Source of the DNA: Maylandia zebra
Lineage: Eukaryota > Chordata > Actinopteri > Cichliformes > Cichlidae
Direction of reading: 5' to 3'
DNA length: 64,000 bases
NCBI RefSeq assembly: GCF_041146795.1
Contig: NC_135174.1
Span: forward strand, 4,341,878 to 4,405,877
Shown here: positions 10,050 through 21,146 of the stretch, one piece after another
How positions within the stretch are numbered: the first letter of the stretch is position 1
Layout: each line of letters opens with the position of its first letter
Notes under the pieces: model-generated
Databases searched by the model: none
What the model saw: the letters and a program-made list of their open reading frames with translations, nothing else
Told to the model about the DNA's origin: nothing
Program-made: the position numbers and the translations under genes

Positions 10050-12506
10050 ATGGCTACGCTGGTGTCGTTAATGGTCAAGTCCAGAACAGGTATCAAACAT
10101 TTCAGTGAGTGCGGCAAACTTTCAAACGGACATTACAGATTACTGCTCACACGAGCGGCTTTGAAGTTTGCGCAAGTGCTTCTGTCGAAGTGTAACTTGG
10201 CAACCACTGTGTCCTAACTTGTCTGCATGTGAGGTAGCGCTGAATGTCACGATGCAGATCAAATGAAGAGCGAATAGGATTTGTTCTTTTAAAATATTAA
10301 CGTACACGTCACTGTTGATGCAATTTATTGATTCTCCTCAGTTCTGCTAGTTTAAGATACGTGGGACACGTCTCAATAAATGCAATATAGATCGTGTTCA
10401 CTGTAAGCTAACCCTGTGTGTTGATTGAAGACCTCATACCACTAGGTAACAGTCAGGGCATAATAGTGGGGCAATATCATGTCCTACATATAGATTTTTT
10501 TTAAAAAGTGTCACGTGCCGAAACTGGATTTAAAGCGAAAAAAACTCAAGTGAACGCGCTTGTTGTTCTGATTTCAGGTTTGTTGGTACCTGGTCAGCTC
10601 TCTCTGCTGGACTCGGTGAGGTTTGCGTCTAAGAAAGCCGGCGGCAGCAGCAAGAACCTCGGAGGAAAGAGCCCTGGAAGAAGATATGGCTTCAAGAAAC
10701 AAGATGGTAGCAGCAAACAATTATATCCATATATTTGTATTCCAAGTTAGGACCTGTTCTAGCCTGCAGTATTGGGATGTGCAGGTGAAGTTAACAGGAT
10801 GTGGGACAGTTAATGTATTTTTGTGCTTTCCATTAGTTTTTATTAGCATTTAGTTTTAATGTTTGCTTGTGGGGTTTTTTCCAGAATGGGTCTGCTCAAT
10901 TCAGTTTAGTTTATATTGGTTTCATGTTTAGCTTTTGTTATTATGATATGAGCAGCATTTGTCAGACTGAGAAATTCAGAAGAATGCAGTGATACAGCAA
11001 TACAGACACTTGACACATGTCACTGATGGCTTCTAAAACTGGTGGCATTGCTGAATTTGACTTTTCATAGCGTAAGCAAGAAGTGTATACAATAGCTAGA
11101 ATTGGCATAAAAGGTCGGGGCTGGAATTCATTTTTTATTTTTCCCCCTCTTCCGTGTGGTAGGAAACTTTGTCCATGCTGGTAACATCCTTGCAACACAG
11201 AGGCTGATGCGGTATCACCCAGGAGCTCATGTAAGTTGCACACTATCCAAAAATGTTGGTGTGATGGACTTTCAGCCTAGAATTAAAAGTTTCATCTTAA
11301 CACCACACTGTCAACAGTTAGTTCCATGTGGCACTGTGAGCTGTAGGGATGGGTATCGAAACCCGGTTCTTGTTGAGAACCGGTTCCCACTGTTTCAATT
11401 CCTTGGAATTGTTTGCCATTTTTGCAAACGATTCCCTTATCGGTTCCAGTCGCCCCGAATGACGTCACCACGTTGCGGAGCGTCATTTACCTGGCAGGAA
11501 ACACGACGCCTAAGCAGCTCAAACGCACAAAAGTTTGGTTATACTTTACGAGAACAGATGACAACAGGACAACTTGCAAAGTAGATATTTCATTTAAGGG
11601 AGGAAACACTATGAATATGCAAAAGCATTTGCTCACAAAACACGCAATGACCTTAAATGAATGTCGTGTTTTTAATTCCGCTCCGGACTCGTGAATCTCA
11701 GCCCAGCAGCAGCGGTAACGTTTGCACGTCCTCTCCCGTTAATGCGGCAGATAAATAATCAACAGTGCATATTATGATAGCGCGATCTGCCTTATTACAA
11801 AACCTGCCATTACTGTGCATTTAGGTGACCATGATGAGAGAGACAGACAGAGTCTGGCTCAGATGCTGGCAGTTCTCGCTGCAGTCTACCGTTAGCGTCT
11901 CCTTTCAGGCCAGGATAGACGAATGTCACCGAGCAGTGACTCAGTTTGTGGTCAAAGCCTTGCACCCATTTGCCACAGCAGATGATTTTCAGTAAGTGAA
12001 TGTGTTTAATTGTAGGCAGGGACATTACTGGATATTCTTGTGTAATTGCTACAGAATAATTTATGTTAAAAGTTGTTCAAAGAGAAGATCTAAAACAAAG
12101 TTCTAAGCTAATCGACCTTAGTGTTCTCCTTTTTTAAAAATAAGAATCGATAAAGAAGCGAATCGTTAAACAAAATCGAAAATGGAATCGTGAAAATCTT
12201 ATCAATACCCATCCCTAGTGAGCTGTGGCAGACAGTGAAGAGCTGGTGTAACTGCTTTTCATCTTGTTTCACTGCTGGTCCTTTTTCCTTGCCCTGAAGG
12301 TTGGAATGGGAACCAACAAGACACTCTTTGCTCTGGAGGATGGCTATGTCAGGTTCACTAAGGAGGTCTATGTCCCAGCACCACGGAGCCCAGAGGCTAC
12401 TCAGGTCATCACCAAGCTGCCAAGAGGAGCCGTCCTCTACAAGACTTTCATCAATGTCCTTCCAGTCAAGCAGGAGGGTAAATTCAAGCTAGTGGACATG
12501 GTCTAA
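10050..12506 (+). CDS. mrpl27: mrpl27, mitochondrial large-subunit ribosomal protein bL27m
   Basis: This is the nuclear-encoded bL27 protein of the mitochondrial 39S subunit; in bacteria its homologue sits near the peptidyl-transferase centre. Four coding exons join in phase: 10050-10089, 10578-10706, 11163-11230 and 12300-12506 (444 nt, 147 aa plus stop; family about 148 aa). Exon 1 encodes a basic/hydrophobic N-terminus ([14 protein letters not shown]) that fits a mitochondrial presequence. Exon 2 has the bL27 signature [20 protein letters not shown] and then RYGFKKQDG. Exon 3 is [20 protein letters not shown]. Exon 4 begins [19 protein letters not shown] and ends KLVDMV. Splice sites are GT/AG. 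Intron 3 carries an hAT element. It is transcribed away from eme1. The LINE 3' end lies about 255 bp upstream of the ATG. Confidence 0.97.
11344..12217 (+). mobile_element. hAT element with 8-bp TSD and a BED-finger fragment
   Basis: The ends are inverted repeats: TAGGGATGGGTATCGA on the left, and on the right, in reverse complement, TAGGGATGGGTATTGA. Both sides are flanked by the identical octamer GTGAGCTG (11336-11343 and 12218-12225). An 8-bp duplication is diagnostic of hAT. The interior at about 11524-11646 encodes a BED-type zinc-finger remnant ([16 protein letters not shown], then KGGN and a KHLLTKH end). One of the usual two cysteines appears as Asp, and there is no transposase catalytic region, so the copy is non-autonomous. 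It sits in mrpl27 intron 3. Confidence 0.9.
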
Positions 12507-12808
12507 AACTGAGCACATAGAGCTCATTCATATGTTGGTCAGGATTGTTTAGGATTCACCCTGACTTGGATTTCAAGAGGATGGCTGCTGACCTCAAAGA
12601 TCTTTCCTGGGATCCCTGGAGTTACACGACTCTCTCTCAGTCTGACTTATAAACAAAATAATTTTACAATTTCTTTACAAAACAGAAATGAAGAAAGACA
12701 TCTGTTGTTTCATTCGGTATAAGTCTTTGAGACGAGAGTTAAAACTGGTATGAATCCAATATTTCATGGTGTCATTCCAGTAGTCCATGATACAGGAAGT
12801 GTGATGAA

Positions 12809-12814
12809 AATAAA
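12809..12814 (+). terminator. candidate mrpl27 polyadenylation signal
   Basis: AATAAA lies about 300 bp after the mrpl27 stop codon and is the first canonical hexamer seen downstream. Use of this site is inferred. Confidence 0.4.
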
Positions 12815-13370
12815 TGTACAGTACATGACAAGTAAAGTGAAGAGAGTAAATTATGATTGTAAACTGGACTCAGTTCACACAGGAATTCCCATCAGACTGA
12901 ACTGAGGCATCATTGGTGTCATACTGAATATACATATATTTAGTGTATTAAAGTTTTCTATGTGAAAGTCTTACATTGAATGAGTTGTGTCAAGAGCCTT
13001 ATTGTGTTTAAGTGCTGTGAGTTTTCAGAGTAGAAAAGCACTCTACAGGTACCCATGTAAGTTTTTAAAGGGGCAAAAAAAAAAAAAATCTATTTCTAGA
13101 CATTGCACAAAGTCGTATAGGAGATATGACTTGTCTGCATTTGTCCTTACTCTTTGATTGTGAATAGGCTTCTGTTTACTGACAGAGGGATCTGCTGCTA
13201 TTGTTATAGTTGTGCAACAGGGTCAACTATAGTGTCCTTACACCAGGTAATTGAACATGCCACCAATTTTCTAAGTAAATATATTTCTAAAGGTTTTAAT
13301 GACATTAAATTCTCACCAGACGTCAGTATCAGCTCATCCGCTCCAAACATACAAAGGAATCAAACCATAA
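12815..13370. other. intergenic sequence, nothing recognised
   Basis: AT-rich sequence with one A-run (13075-13088). A short stretch near 13009-13045 resembles the tail of the fish tRNA-SINE (GAGTAGAAAAGCACTCTACA) but is too weak to call. No gene was seen. Confidence 0.4.
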
Positions 13371-13404
13371 GTGTCAATAAATTATGTCTAATAATGGAAA
13401 AATG

Positions 13405-14295
13405 ACACAGGGAAAGTGTATTAAACATAGAAAAAAGGAAGGAAGGTGTGAAAAGTCATGACACCAGCTGAAATCTATCAGTGATTAAAAAGCAATCCTG
13501 CCACTTAGTGCACATTAATATCAGCTGGTTCAGTCCCAGGTGATGGCCTTAATAAGGTATCTTGTTACCAAGGTTTCATGATGGGCAAAACCAATGAGTA
13601 CTTTCAAAATCTTTGGATCTTTTGTTGCAAAAAAAAGAAAGAAAACAGTAAGTACCTCAACCACCATGGCTTGTGTGCATGCTCACCATGCAAGACTCCA
13701 TTAATGAGAAAAAGCAGGTTGAAAGCTTGCTGAACAACATTTAGACAAACCTGTGTCATCATGGTGTGTGGTCATTTTTCACCATGGCACAATTGAAGAA
13801 AGGCTGAAGGGTGGACATTTAAGCAAGAGAATGATCCCAAACAGACAAGGAAACTCTTATGTGGTTTCAGACAAAGAAAATAAAGCTGCAAGAATTACCC
13901 AGCTAATCATCTGACCTCAATCCAAAATCTATGAAAAGAACTAAAGCTCAGAGTTCATAAAAGGGGCCCACAGAACCTGACTGTGGACAAATGAGTGAAT
14001 CCCGCCTGAGCAATGCATGGGACTAACCTCTCCATACAGGAGGCATCTTAAAGCTGTCATCACCAACATACGCTTTTAGTATTAAATACATTTCAGTAAG
14101 CGTTATCAGTACTTTTTTCCAGTGTCATTTCTCATTAATACACATGATTTAATTTATGGACATCTATGGTTTGATTTCGTTGCATGTGTGGATTGGATGA
14201 GTTGAGAATTTCAAGTCAATAGCACATTTACAAATATACTCATCTGGAAATCTGGTGACACGTTCAATGTTCATTTTACTTGCTGTATATACTTC
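13405..14295 (+). pseudogene. Tc1-like transposon with decayed, internally deleted transposase
   Basis: The order of recognisable pieces matches a fish Tc1-like element. A 5' non-coding part has ACACCAGCTGAAATCTATCAG (13459-13479, quoted in part) and AATATCAGCTGGTTCAGT. A start region ATGGGCAAAACC (13580) follows. The middle keeps CTCACCATGCAAGACTCCAT and GAACAACATTTAGACAA. The C-terminal part has AGGAAACTCTTATGTGGTTTC and GAGCAATGCATGGGACTA. The 3' end is like the usual TIR (GACACGTTCAATGTTCATTT, up to about 14292). Compared with intact elements, much of the DNA-binding and DDE region is missing. The left TIR is lost. Confidence 0.75.
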
Positions 14296-14299
14296 TTTT

Positions 14300-15140
14300 C
14301 ATCCAATGCCTAATTCCTAGTATCACTAATCTAGAACCAGCTTAGTGATGGTGTGATCAGCATTAGGACAGAAAAATATGTAAAGGAAAAATGGTGCATT
14401 TACTCCAATAATTAATTAACCAAGAAGTGTCACAAGTGGAAAGTAGGTGGTTTTGTTTATAGCTTGAATGTAACTAGGTTGATTAGAATTGGATAAAATC
14501 AAACAAACACTCATTTACCCAACCATACTCTTTAATATGCTAGAGAATGTTTAAAATGTTTATAACAGTATGCCTAAAATATTCTCCTATATGTGGACAC
14601 TTGCAGAATGCAGGGAAGCTTTTCTGACCCAGAATCATTTGCACAGCTTTACATTCAGCAAAACTGTGAAAGGAACAATCTCAAGTATGGTGGATCAGTT
14701 TTATGCAAACTCCACAAAACGGTGTTTACTGTCTGATGGAAGCTGGAGTACTAAAAAGTACAAAGAGGTCTGATTTGAAATGAAGGGTTGATATTTTTTT
14801 CTGGTGCTCTATTTTTATATCTAATTAAGTAAAAAAAAAAACAACCACAAGATGGCACATCTATCTCACCTGTTACAGACGAGGATAAAACATCCAATGA
14901 AACTTCATGTTTTGGTTAAAACTGCTTTTTTCAACAAAGCAAGGGGACTTTCAACATAGGATTTCTAAATATAGCAGTTTATTTGTTTTCTTAGAGAGCA
15001 TAAATTATTTCTATTTGCACACAATAACAAAATAATTTCAGAAAAACGGGTTAATTTTAGGGTTAATATTTTTAGCCTCCTAGTGTGTAATGATGTGCTT
15101 TAGCTTTTTAATGCTCAGACTAATAAAATCAAGTTAACAA
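14300..15140. other. intergenic sequence with an unassigned 67-codon ORF
   Basis: AT-rich. The plus-strand ORF at 14570-14773 (start MPKIFSYMWTLAECREAF) has no family I recognise; it may be a chance ORF or a transposon scrap. Nothing else was found. Confidence 0.3.
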
Positions 15141-15687
15141 GTTATCAGTGTACATACAGTATAAAATCTCCAACAAGGGTTTGACCTTTAACTTGACAAG
15201 CATCAAGTCAAAAAGAAAACTGCTGCTGCTCACAAAGCAGGAAATGGATATAGAAAGTTATCGCAGCATTTCTAAGAACCGGACTGAGAAGTCTGCAAGA
15301 ATATTAAGAAAACAGAAGAAAATACAGTCAACTTGGACATCAGACTGTAAAATATTCATTAAGTTAAATGGAACACCAGTGCAGGCTAAGGTTCTAGTCA
15401 TCAAAGAGATGACAGAAAATATATAATAATATAATATAGAAAAATATAACTGCTAAATCAGAATGCAAAGCAGTGCTAAATATGATGGGACCGTCTAAGC
15501 TGCACAACCAACTCAGACGTCTGACAGTTTTCAACTAACAACTCATATAGATATTGAAAATAAGACATTGGTGTATGACAGCAACATAGATCCTGATTGT
15601 GATTTCTTTAACAATAAGACAAATGAATGCAATTATTATACAAATGAGCAACTTAAAAAGAAAATCAAGGTATAAAAGGGTATAACA

Positions 15688-16527
15688 ATGGTCCACTTTA
15701 ATAGTCGAAGCTTATATGCAAACTTTCAATCCATCAAAGACTACATAACACAGTTTGAACAGCCATTCAAGGTGACCTGGATAACTCCTGGAAAAGAAGA
15801 AGACTTTAAAATAAATGGATATGAATTCCTTCATGTAGACAGGATCAACAAGAAAGGAGGTGGGGTGGCACTTTACACTGATAAAAACCTAAAGTACGAA
15901 AGAATGGGAACAGTGACGACTGTTATTGATGGAGTGATGGAATGTTTATCAGTGGAAATAAGTATGGAAAAAGGGAAAAACCTAATTGTCAGTTGTATAT
16001 ACAGAACATCAGGATCTAAGATTGAGATATTTAAGGATAATATGGAGGACTTATTTACAAATATAAATCAGAAAAGAATGTTTATCTGTGGGGACTTTAA
16101 TGTTGACTTATTGAATCCAAATCATAATAAGAGTGCAGAAGAATTTATTGATTCCATGTACAGCATCGGTTTATTTCCACTGATAACAAGACCGACCAGA
16201 ATAACATCTCATTGCGCAACTCTATTAGATAATACATTTACAAATATAATAGAAGGAAAGATAAAAAGTGGGCTATTAATCAACGATATAAGTGACCATT
16301 TACCTGTCTTTGCATCTTATGATTGCCATTATAAAGTGAACGATGGACACAAGATTATTTACAAAAGAATAAGAACAGAGAAGACATTAAACTGTCTTAG
16401 AAATGAACTTTTAAAGCAAGATTGGAATATTATATATGAACAAACAGAAGTCAATAAAGCTTACGAAGTATTTTTAAGAACATTTAACACATTACTTGAT
16501 AAAAAAAAAAAACTGCCCAGTAATTGA
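15688..16527 (+). pseudogene. LINE ORF2 endonuclease domain with missing catalytic Glu block
   Basis: A 279-residue open frame of the exonuclease/endonuclease/phosphatase fold. GGGVALYTDKNLKYE, the metal/Asp motif GDFNVDLL and the final SDHLPVF are kept. Where LINE endonucleases normally read SETW, this copy reads PFKVTWITPG (15763-15789), which implies an in-frame loss of about five residues including the Glu. The frame ends in a lysine run at an A-tract (16501-16511), which looks like a frameshift at a homopolymer. Confidence 0.7.
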
Positions 16528-16784
16528 AATCAGCAGGAAACACAACTATGTAGGAAGACCATGGATAACTAAAGGACTACAAAATGCCAGCAAAAAAAAG
16601 AATACCCTATATCGAGAATTCATAAAAAAAGAGAACCATAGAAACTGAAAGGAGGTATAAAACTTACAAAAATAAATTAACTAATATAATGAGATCCTGT
16701 AAAAGAGAGTATTACATTAAAAGGTTAGAGCACAAAGATAACACAAGAGGTATATGGAATGTATTAAACAGTATTGTAGGGGTG

Positions 16785-17505
16785 GCAAGACAATGTGAAG
16801 GGGACCAAATGGAAAAAAACAACCACACGAGCCTTCAATTGTTTTCTAAGCTTTGAATATATTCTCTCTTTTTATGGTACAGAGGTTTTCCATCATGCTC
16901 ACCAGCAACACATCAAAAAAATAACCACACAAGCCTCTCAACAAACCCCTCCTTAAATAGATGCTGGTCATACCATCACCAATAAAATGTAAAAGGTCTT
17001 CCCACCCACACAGCCCAGCTACAAAAGCCTATACAGTGAAATACTGCGGTTATTTTTGACACACCTCACAAATATCTGATTACAAAACACCCCCCAGCTA
17101 AGCAATATCCCAACTAACTAAATCAAATCAAACTGAAAATTCAACCCACTGTCCCCCCCGCTCTCATCAGATGGTTCAACTCCATTCAGGTGAACATCAT
17201 TAGGCATAATCATGTGTGCACTCCATGACTAAGGCCTTCAGGAAGTTGACTTCAAGGGAGGGAGAGAGAGAGGTTAACGGACTTCAAAACAAAAACATAA
17301 CAAAATCAAAACTTCCTATCAGACACTGTGAGTGCCTACATCACTTAGTGAGGGAGATGCTCCCAGGACCCTCACAAGTATAATAATAATAATAATAATA
17401 ATAATGGATTGGATTTATATAGCGCTTTTCAAGGCACCCAAAGCGCTTTACAATGCCATTATTCATTCACTCTCACATTCACACACTGGTGGAGGCAGCT
17501 ACAGT
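16785..17505. repeat. compound insertion inside the LINE
   Basis: The block separates VLNSIVG from KNESRNNDYP of the LINE protein, so it is a later insertion. It holds two similar AACCACACRAGCC stretches (about 16820 and 16924), AC-rich sequence, an ATA microsatellite (17381-17404) and, at its right end, the 3' part of a tRNA-SINE in reverse (17405-17498). I could not identify the middle. Confidence 0.5.
17405..17498 (-). repeat. tRNA-SINE fragment (tail)
   Basis: Begins ATTGGATTTATATAGCGC and contains CACCCAAAGCGCTTTAC, the conserved tail of a widespread fish tRNA-derived SINE in reverse orientation. It ends at GGTGGAGGCAGCTAC, without the tRNA head. Confidence 0.65.
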
Positions 17506-17705
17506 CAAAAATGAATCAAGGAATAATGATTACCCTGGGTACTTTATAGAAGGGACAAGAAGTATTAATAACATGAAAGAGATAGTAAATGGTTTTAATG
17601 TATTCTTCGTAAACATAGGGCCAAAACTGGCAGAAGAAATAAAGGTTGATGGAACAGAAAGGGACACTGGTGAAAATATTGAAAGGAATAGAATAGTGTT
17701 GTAGT

Positions 17706-18430
17706 GCTATTTTGGGTTTTTTGGTTTTTTGTGGGGGGGGGGGGGTTTCCATAACTTGTGAATCTGCAAATTTACACATTCTGTATTTTTCATATGAAAG
17801 AAACTATACTGTGGCGGGGCTTGCTTATTTCTTGTTTTTGATTTATGTATGTTTTGTTTTGTTTTGCTTTACTTTTATTTCATAAGTTGTTTGTTTAATT
17901 TAAGACTAAAAGAAAATTAAATGAATGAGAGGTAAAACTTGAGGGGGTACAACATTAAAGTCAGGCTCAAGTCCTTGAAGGAGTATGTCCTTAATATGAT
18001 AAGGTTTCAGGAAAAGTGGGTCTGGGCCACATGACAACAACCCACAACATATATCACTCCTAGTGAAGAAGTACCTCCAGTGAACATTAGCAAACGGCCT
18101 GCACGAAGCAAATAGACTAAATGATTGACAATGATTATGGTTATGGAGGCTAGTATTTTTGGGAGTGGTAACTTTTTGTGAAATAATTTTGCTACTGTGC
18201 GCAAAGTAATCTGTTCTCCATGTACTTTGATTTAAGCCCACGATGGTCCAAATTGAACAAATCATGGTGTAAACCAGTCATTGATGCACCAACTTTTGCT
18301 GACCTACAGAAAATGGTTTTGTTTGTTTGGGGGAGGGGGAGGTTTCATTCTTATGGGAAAGCATTTTATTAGCAGAGCAGGTGGTGTTTTTTTAAATTAC
18401 TGATTTAATCTAATAAGTGAACACAATGCT
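17706..18430. other. intergenic sequence, nothing recognised
   Basis: A G-run (about 17732-17746) is followed by AT-rich sequence. No ORF or repeat could be assigned to a family. Confidence 0.35.
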
Positions 18431-18435
18431 GCAGT

Positions 18436-18630
18436 CATTAGCGCCCTCATTTCACAGCAAGAACCTTCTAGACTCAAACCTTAACCAGGGCTTTGCTGTG
18501 TGGAGTTTGCATGCTGCCCCTTTGGGGATACTCTGACGTAATTAGTGAGACTAAATTGGCCCTATTGTGTACTCTGTGTCATACTCAGTGTCTGCTGCAA
18601 TAGCCCTCCCCATAACTGGATAAGCAATTT
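18436..18630 (+). repeat. degraded SINE of the GTTAGCGC...CCTCACAGCAAGAA type
   Basis: Shows CATTAGCGCCCTCATTTCAC, AGCAAGAACCTTC and GTGTGGAGTTTGCATGCTGC, the layout of a very common fish tRNA-like SINE. It is the same family as 36570-36770 and 51585-51780, with many substitutions. Confidence 0.55.
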
Positions 18631-18765
18631 AAAAAATTAAGCCAGAATGATCTCCCACCACCAGTATCATTTCCTGCACAGTCCTTCAATAACTGATGAA
18701 TTTATTCCCTCAATGGCACTTTGACATCACCAAGCATTTTTAAATCCAGTGGCAAACCATATAAA

Positions 18766-18766
18766 T

Positions 18767-18838
<72 letters not shown>
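18766..18838. repeat. compound microsatellite (ACA)n(ATA)n
   Basis: About 11 ACA units pass directly into about 12 ATA units. It abuts the 3' end of the RTE LINE fragment. Confidence 0.95.
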
Positions 18839-19484
18839 CCATCCATCCATTTTCATCCGCTTTGTCCGGGGCCGGGTCGCGGGGGCAGCAGCCTAAGCAA
18901 AGAGGCCCAGACCTCCCTCTCCCCAGCCACCTCCTCCAGCTTATCCGGGGGAATACCAAGGCGTTCCCAGGCCAGCCGAGAGATATAATCTCTCCAGCGT
19001 GTCCTGGGTCTGCCCCGGGGCCTCCTCCCGGTGGGACATGCCTGGAACACCTCACCCAGGAGGCGCCCAGGGGGCATCCTTATCAGATGCCCGAACCACC
19101 TCAGCTGGCTCCTTTCGATGTGGAGCACCAGCAGCTCTACTCTGAGCCCCTCCCGGATGGCCGAACTTCTCACCCTATCTCTAAGGGAGAGGCCAGCCAC
19201 CCTTCGGAGGAAGCTCATTTCTGCCGCTTGTATCCGCGATCTCGTTCTTTCGGTCACTACCCACAGCTCGTGGCCATAGGTGAGGGTAGGGACGTAGATC
19301 GACCGGTAAATTGAGAGCTTCGCTTTTACACTCAGCTCCCTCTTCACGACGGACCGGTGCAGCGTCCGCATTACTGCAGCTGCAGCCCCAATCCGTCTGT
19401 CGATCTCCGGCTCCCTTCTCCCATCACTCGCGAACAAGACCCCGAGATACTTGAACTCCTCCACTTGGGGCAGGAACTCATCCC

Positions 19485-19485
<1 letters not shown>
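18839..19485 (-). mobile_element. RTE/Rex3-like LINE, 3' part of ORF2 with open frame
   Basis: On the minus strand an uninterrupted frame of about 210 codons starts right after an AAT array with RDEFLPQVEEFKYLGVLFAS. It continues through YRSIYVPTLTYGHELWVV, EMSFLRRVAGLSLRDRVRSS and WFGHLIRMPPGRLLGEVFQ, and ends LLRLLPPRPGPGQSG and stop (near 18853). This is the region C-terminal to the reverse transcriptase core of fish RTE/Rex3 LINEs. The 3' tail is a short GATG-type run (ATGGATGGATGG), as in that family. It is 5'-truncated with no catalytic RT motif. The clean frame suggests a fairly recent insertion. Confidence 0.8.

Positions 19486-19546
<61 letters not shown>
19486..19546. repeat. (AAT)n microsatellite
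   Basis: About 20 perfect AAT units border the 5' end of the RTE fragment. The same motif borders its 3' end. Confidence 0.95.
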
Positions 19547-19549
<3 letters not shown>

Positions 19550-19649
19550 CATGATAATGTACAAAATAAATGTGCATCTATATCACACAGACTGTACAAA
19601 CTGTTATAAATATGGACAATGCAACTTAGCACAACCAGTTTACTTTTTT

Positions 19650-20060
19650 TCTTCTTTTAGCTGCTCCCTTTAGGAGTCACCACAGTAGATCATCTGCCTC
19701 CATTTCTGTCACACCAACCCTGCAAGTCCTCCTCACTACATCTATTAACTTTTACTGAGGTCTTCCTCCTCCATATTCAACATCTGTTGGCCAGTAGATC
19801 CACTGTCTTCTCTGTGCACATGTCCAAACCATGTGAACCTTGCCTTATTAACTCTGCCACCTTCAGTTCTGGCTCTTGTTATTTGTGTCTTTTTGTTAAT
19901 TTCACCATCTCCAAACCAAACCAGATAATCTGAGTCACAGCAGATGACTCAGATCTCACCCTATTCTTGCACTGACTTCTGTCACACCAGTCTTCTGCAT
20001 ATTCTCCTTTTTTACATCCATGCAATTTCTATGTGGTCTTGGCAGCTCCAACATTAAAAT
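19650..20060 (-). mobile_element. decayed LINE C-terminal region (antisense)
   Basis: The plus strand reads CTGCTCCCTTTAGGAGTCAC and then CATCTGCCTCCATTTCTGTC, a common fish repeat. It is antisense to a LINE tail that would encode an RWMD..KEDMQ.AGVT-like end. Stops in all frames show decay. The clade is not certain. Confidence 0.5.
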
Positions 20061-20061
20061 A

Positions 20062-21145
20062 AGACCCAGATTTCAATAACAACAATAATAACTGAGCTTA
20101 TTATTATGTAAGCTTATGTAAACTCTCTTGCTTAAATAATTTGCTCTGGGATAAATAAAATATTCTGATTCTGATTAATTATTGTTTTAGCCCATTTACA
20201 GACTTACAAGCACCTACGCATAATCCACCTAATCAAACCCATGTGCAGTCATAAACATATATAAACAATTCAATACTTAATTTACAGGAGAGTAAGAAAA
20301 CAGGAACTAATGAAACAATGCATTGTCCTCATACTTTTAATATTTGTTTCTAAATCTTATAAAAGAAGATATTTCCTCCATTATATTAAAAACATTGTTC
20401 AGTTTTAAGGTTGGACTCACTACACCCACAACTAGAGCTTTGTCTGGTGTAGCCAAGTGGTAGAAGGCTTCCACTTTGGTGGTCTCAGGATCTCATCTGT
20501 ACTTTTTGCAGATTACGTGCCCTCCAGCTCGTACTGGGATTGTTTGCAGCTGAGTTTTACTCATTTGCCAAGACCCGTTATTCCTTCACATAAAAGCCAG
20601 CTGCCATTATGACCCGGTTATGGGCACTTCCTGGGTAGGGTGTTCTGGGCATACTCAACACTCATTGGAGGACAGCCCAATGATCATTTTTTGAATTGAT
20701 TATCCCATATCTTGCTTAGCTCTGCACCTTCATATCCTACATTTCATTTTTAACCACATAAGTGCTTCACTAATCACATGAAGGGGCTTATCTGGCTCTA
20801 ACTGAAGATTTGTCCACACACTCATGCAATCTTGTGTATGCTCCACAGCAATGTACACAAGGCTTGGTACTTAAACTGCACACGGGCATAAAAGATCTCT
20901 TTTTGTTTATATACATTGGCATTTACAATGCAAAGACTTTTCATCTTAATTTTTTTATTTAAAAAAAAATCTTTACAGATAAATAAATATCATGTTCTGT
21001 GCCAGATCAGTTGTGAATAATCTGGATTAATCAGGAAAACAGTTTGTCTCTTGAGTTTTTAAATGAGTTAAACAGGAACAGCTGTATTTTAGAGGTTTCT
21101 GAACAAGTGAGCGTAATGTGTGGTCCACTGAACAGGAGCTGGAAT
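20062..21145. other. intergenic sequence, mostly unassigned
   Basis: The stretch 20448-20700 has a faint resemblance to the GTTAGCGC-type SINE or a similar tRNA-like repeat, but is too diverged to call. The rest is AT-rich with no gene. Confidence 0.3.
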
Positions 21146-21146
21146 G

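Larger units (their letters stand above)
15140..17705 (+). mobile_element. APE-type LINE (CR1/L2/Rex1-like superclade), 3'-truncated, interrupted
   Basis: An upstream ORF piece (15148-15426) ends with STWTSDCKIFIKLNGTPVQA, which I take as the C-terminus of ORF1. After 15545 comes the ORF2 start and a 279-codon open frame at 15688-16527. This frame is an apurinic-endonuclease-like domain with NSRSLY, CGDFNVDLL and ISDHLPVFA. Reading continues with frameshifts (IMRSCKREYYIKR near 16690; VLNSIVG to 16780). It resumes at 17506-17701 with NDYPGYFIEGTRSINNMKEI and FNVFFVNIGPKLAEEI. The sequence at 16785-17505 is foreign. No reverse transcriptase domain follows, so the element is 3'-truncated and dead. 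The exact LINE clade is not certain. Confidence 0.8.

Noticed and set aside
14570-14773. 67-codon ORF as a small gene
   Set aside because: No family match and no neighbouring exon; listed only as unassigned sequence.
18749-18988. Poly-Asn and poly-Ile/Tyr/Leu ORFs over AAT/ACA repeats
   Set aside because: They are translations of microsatellites, not proteins.
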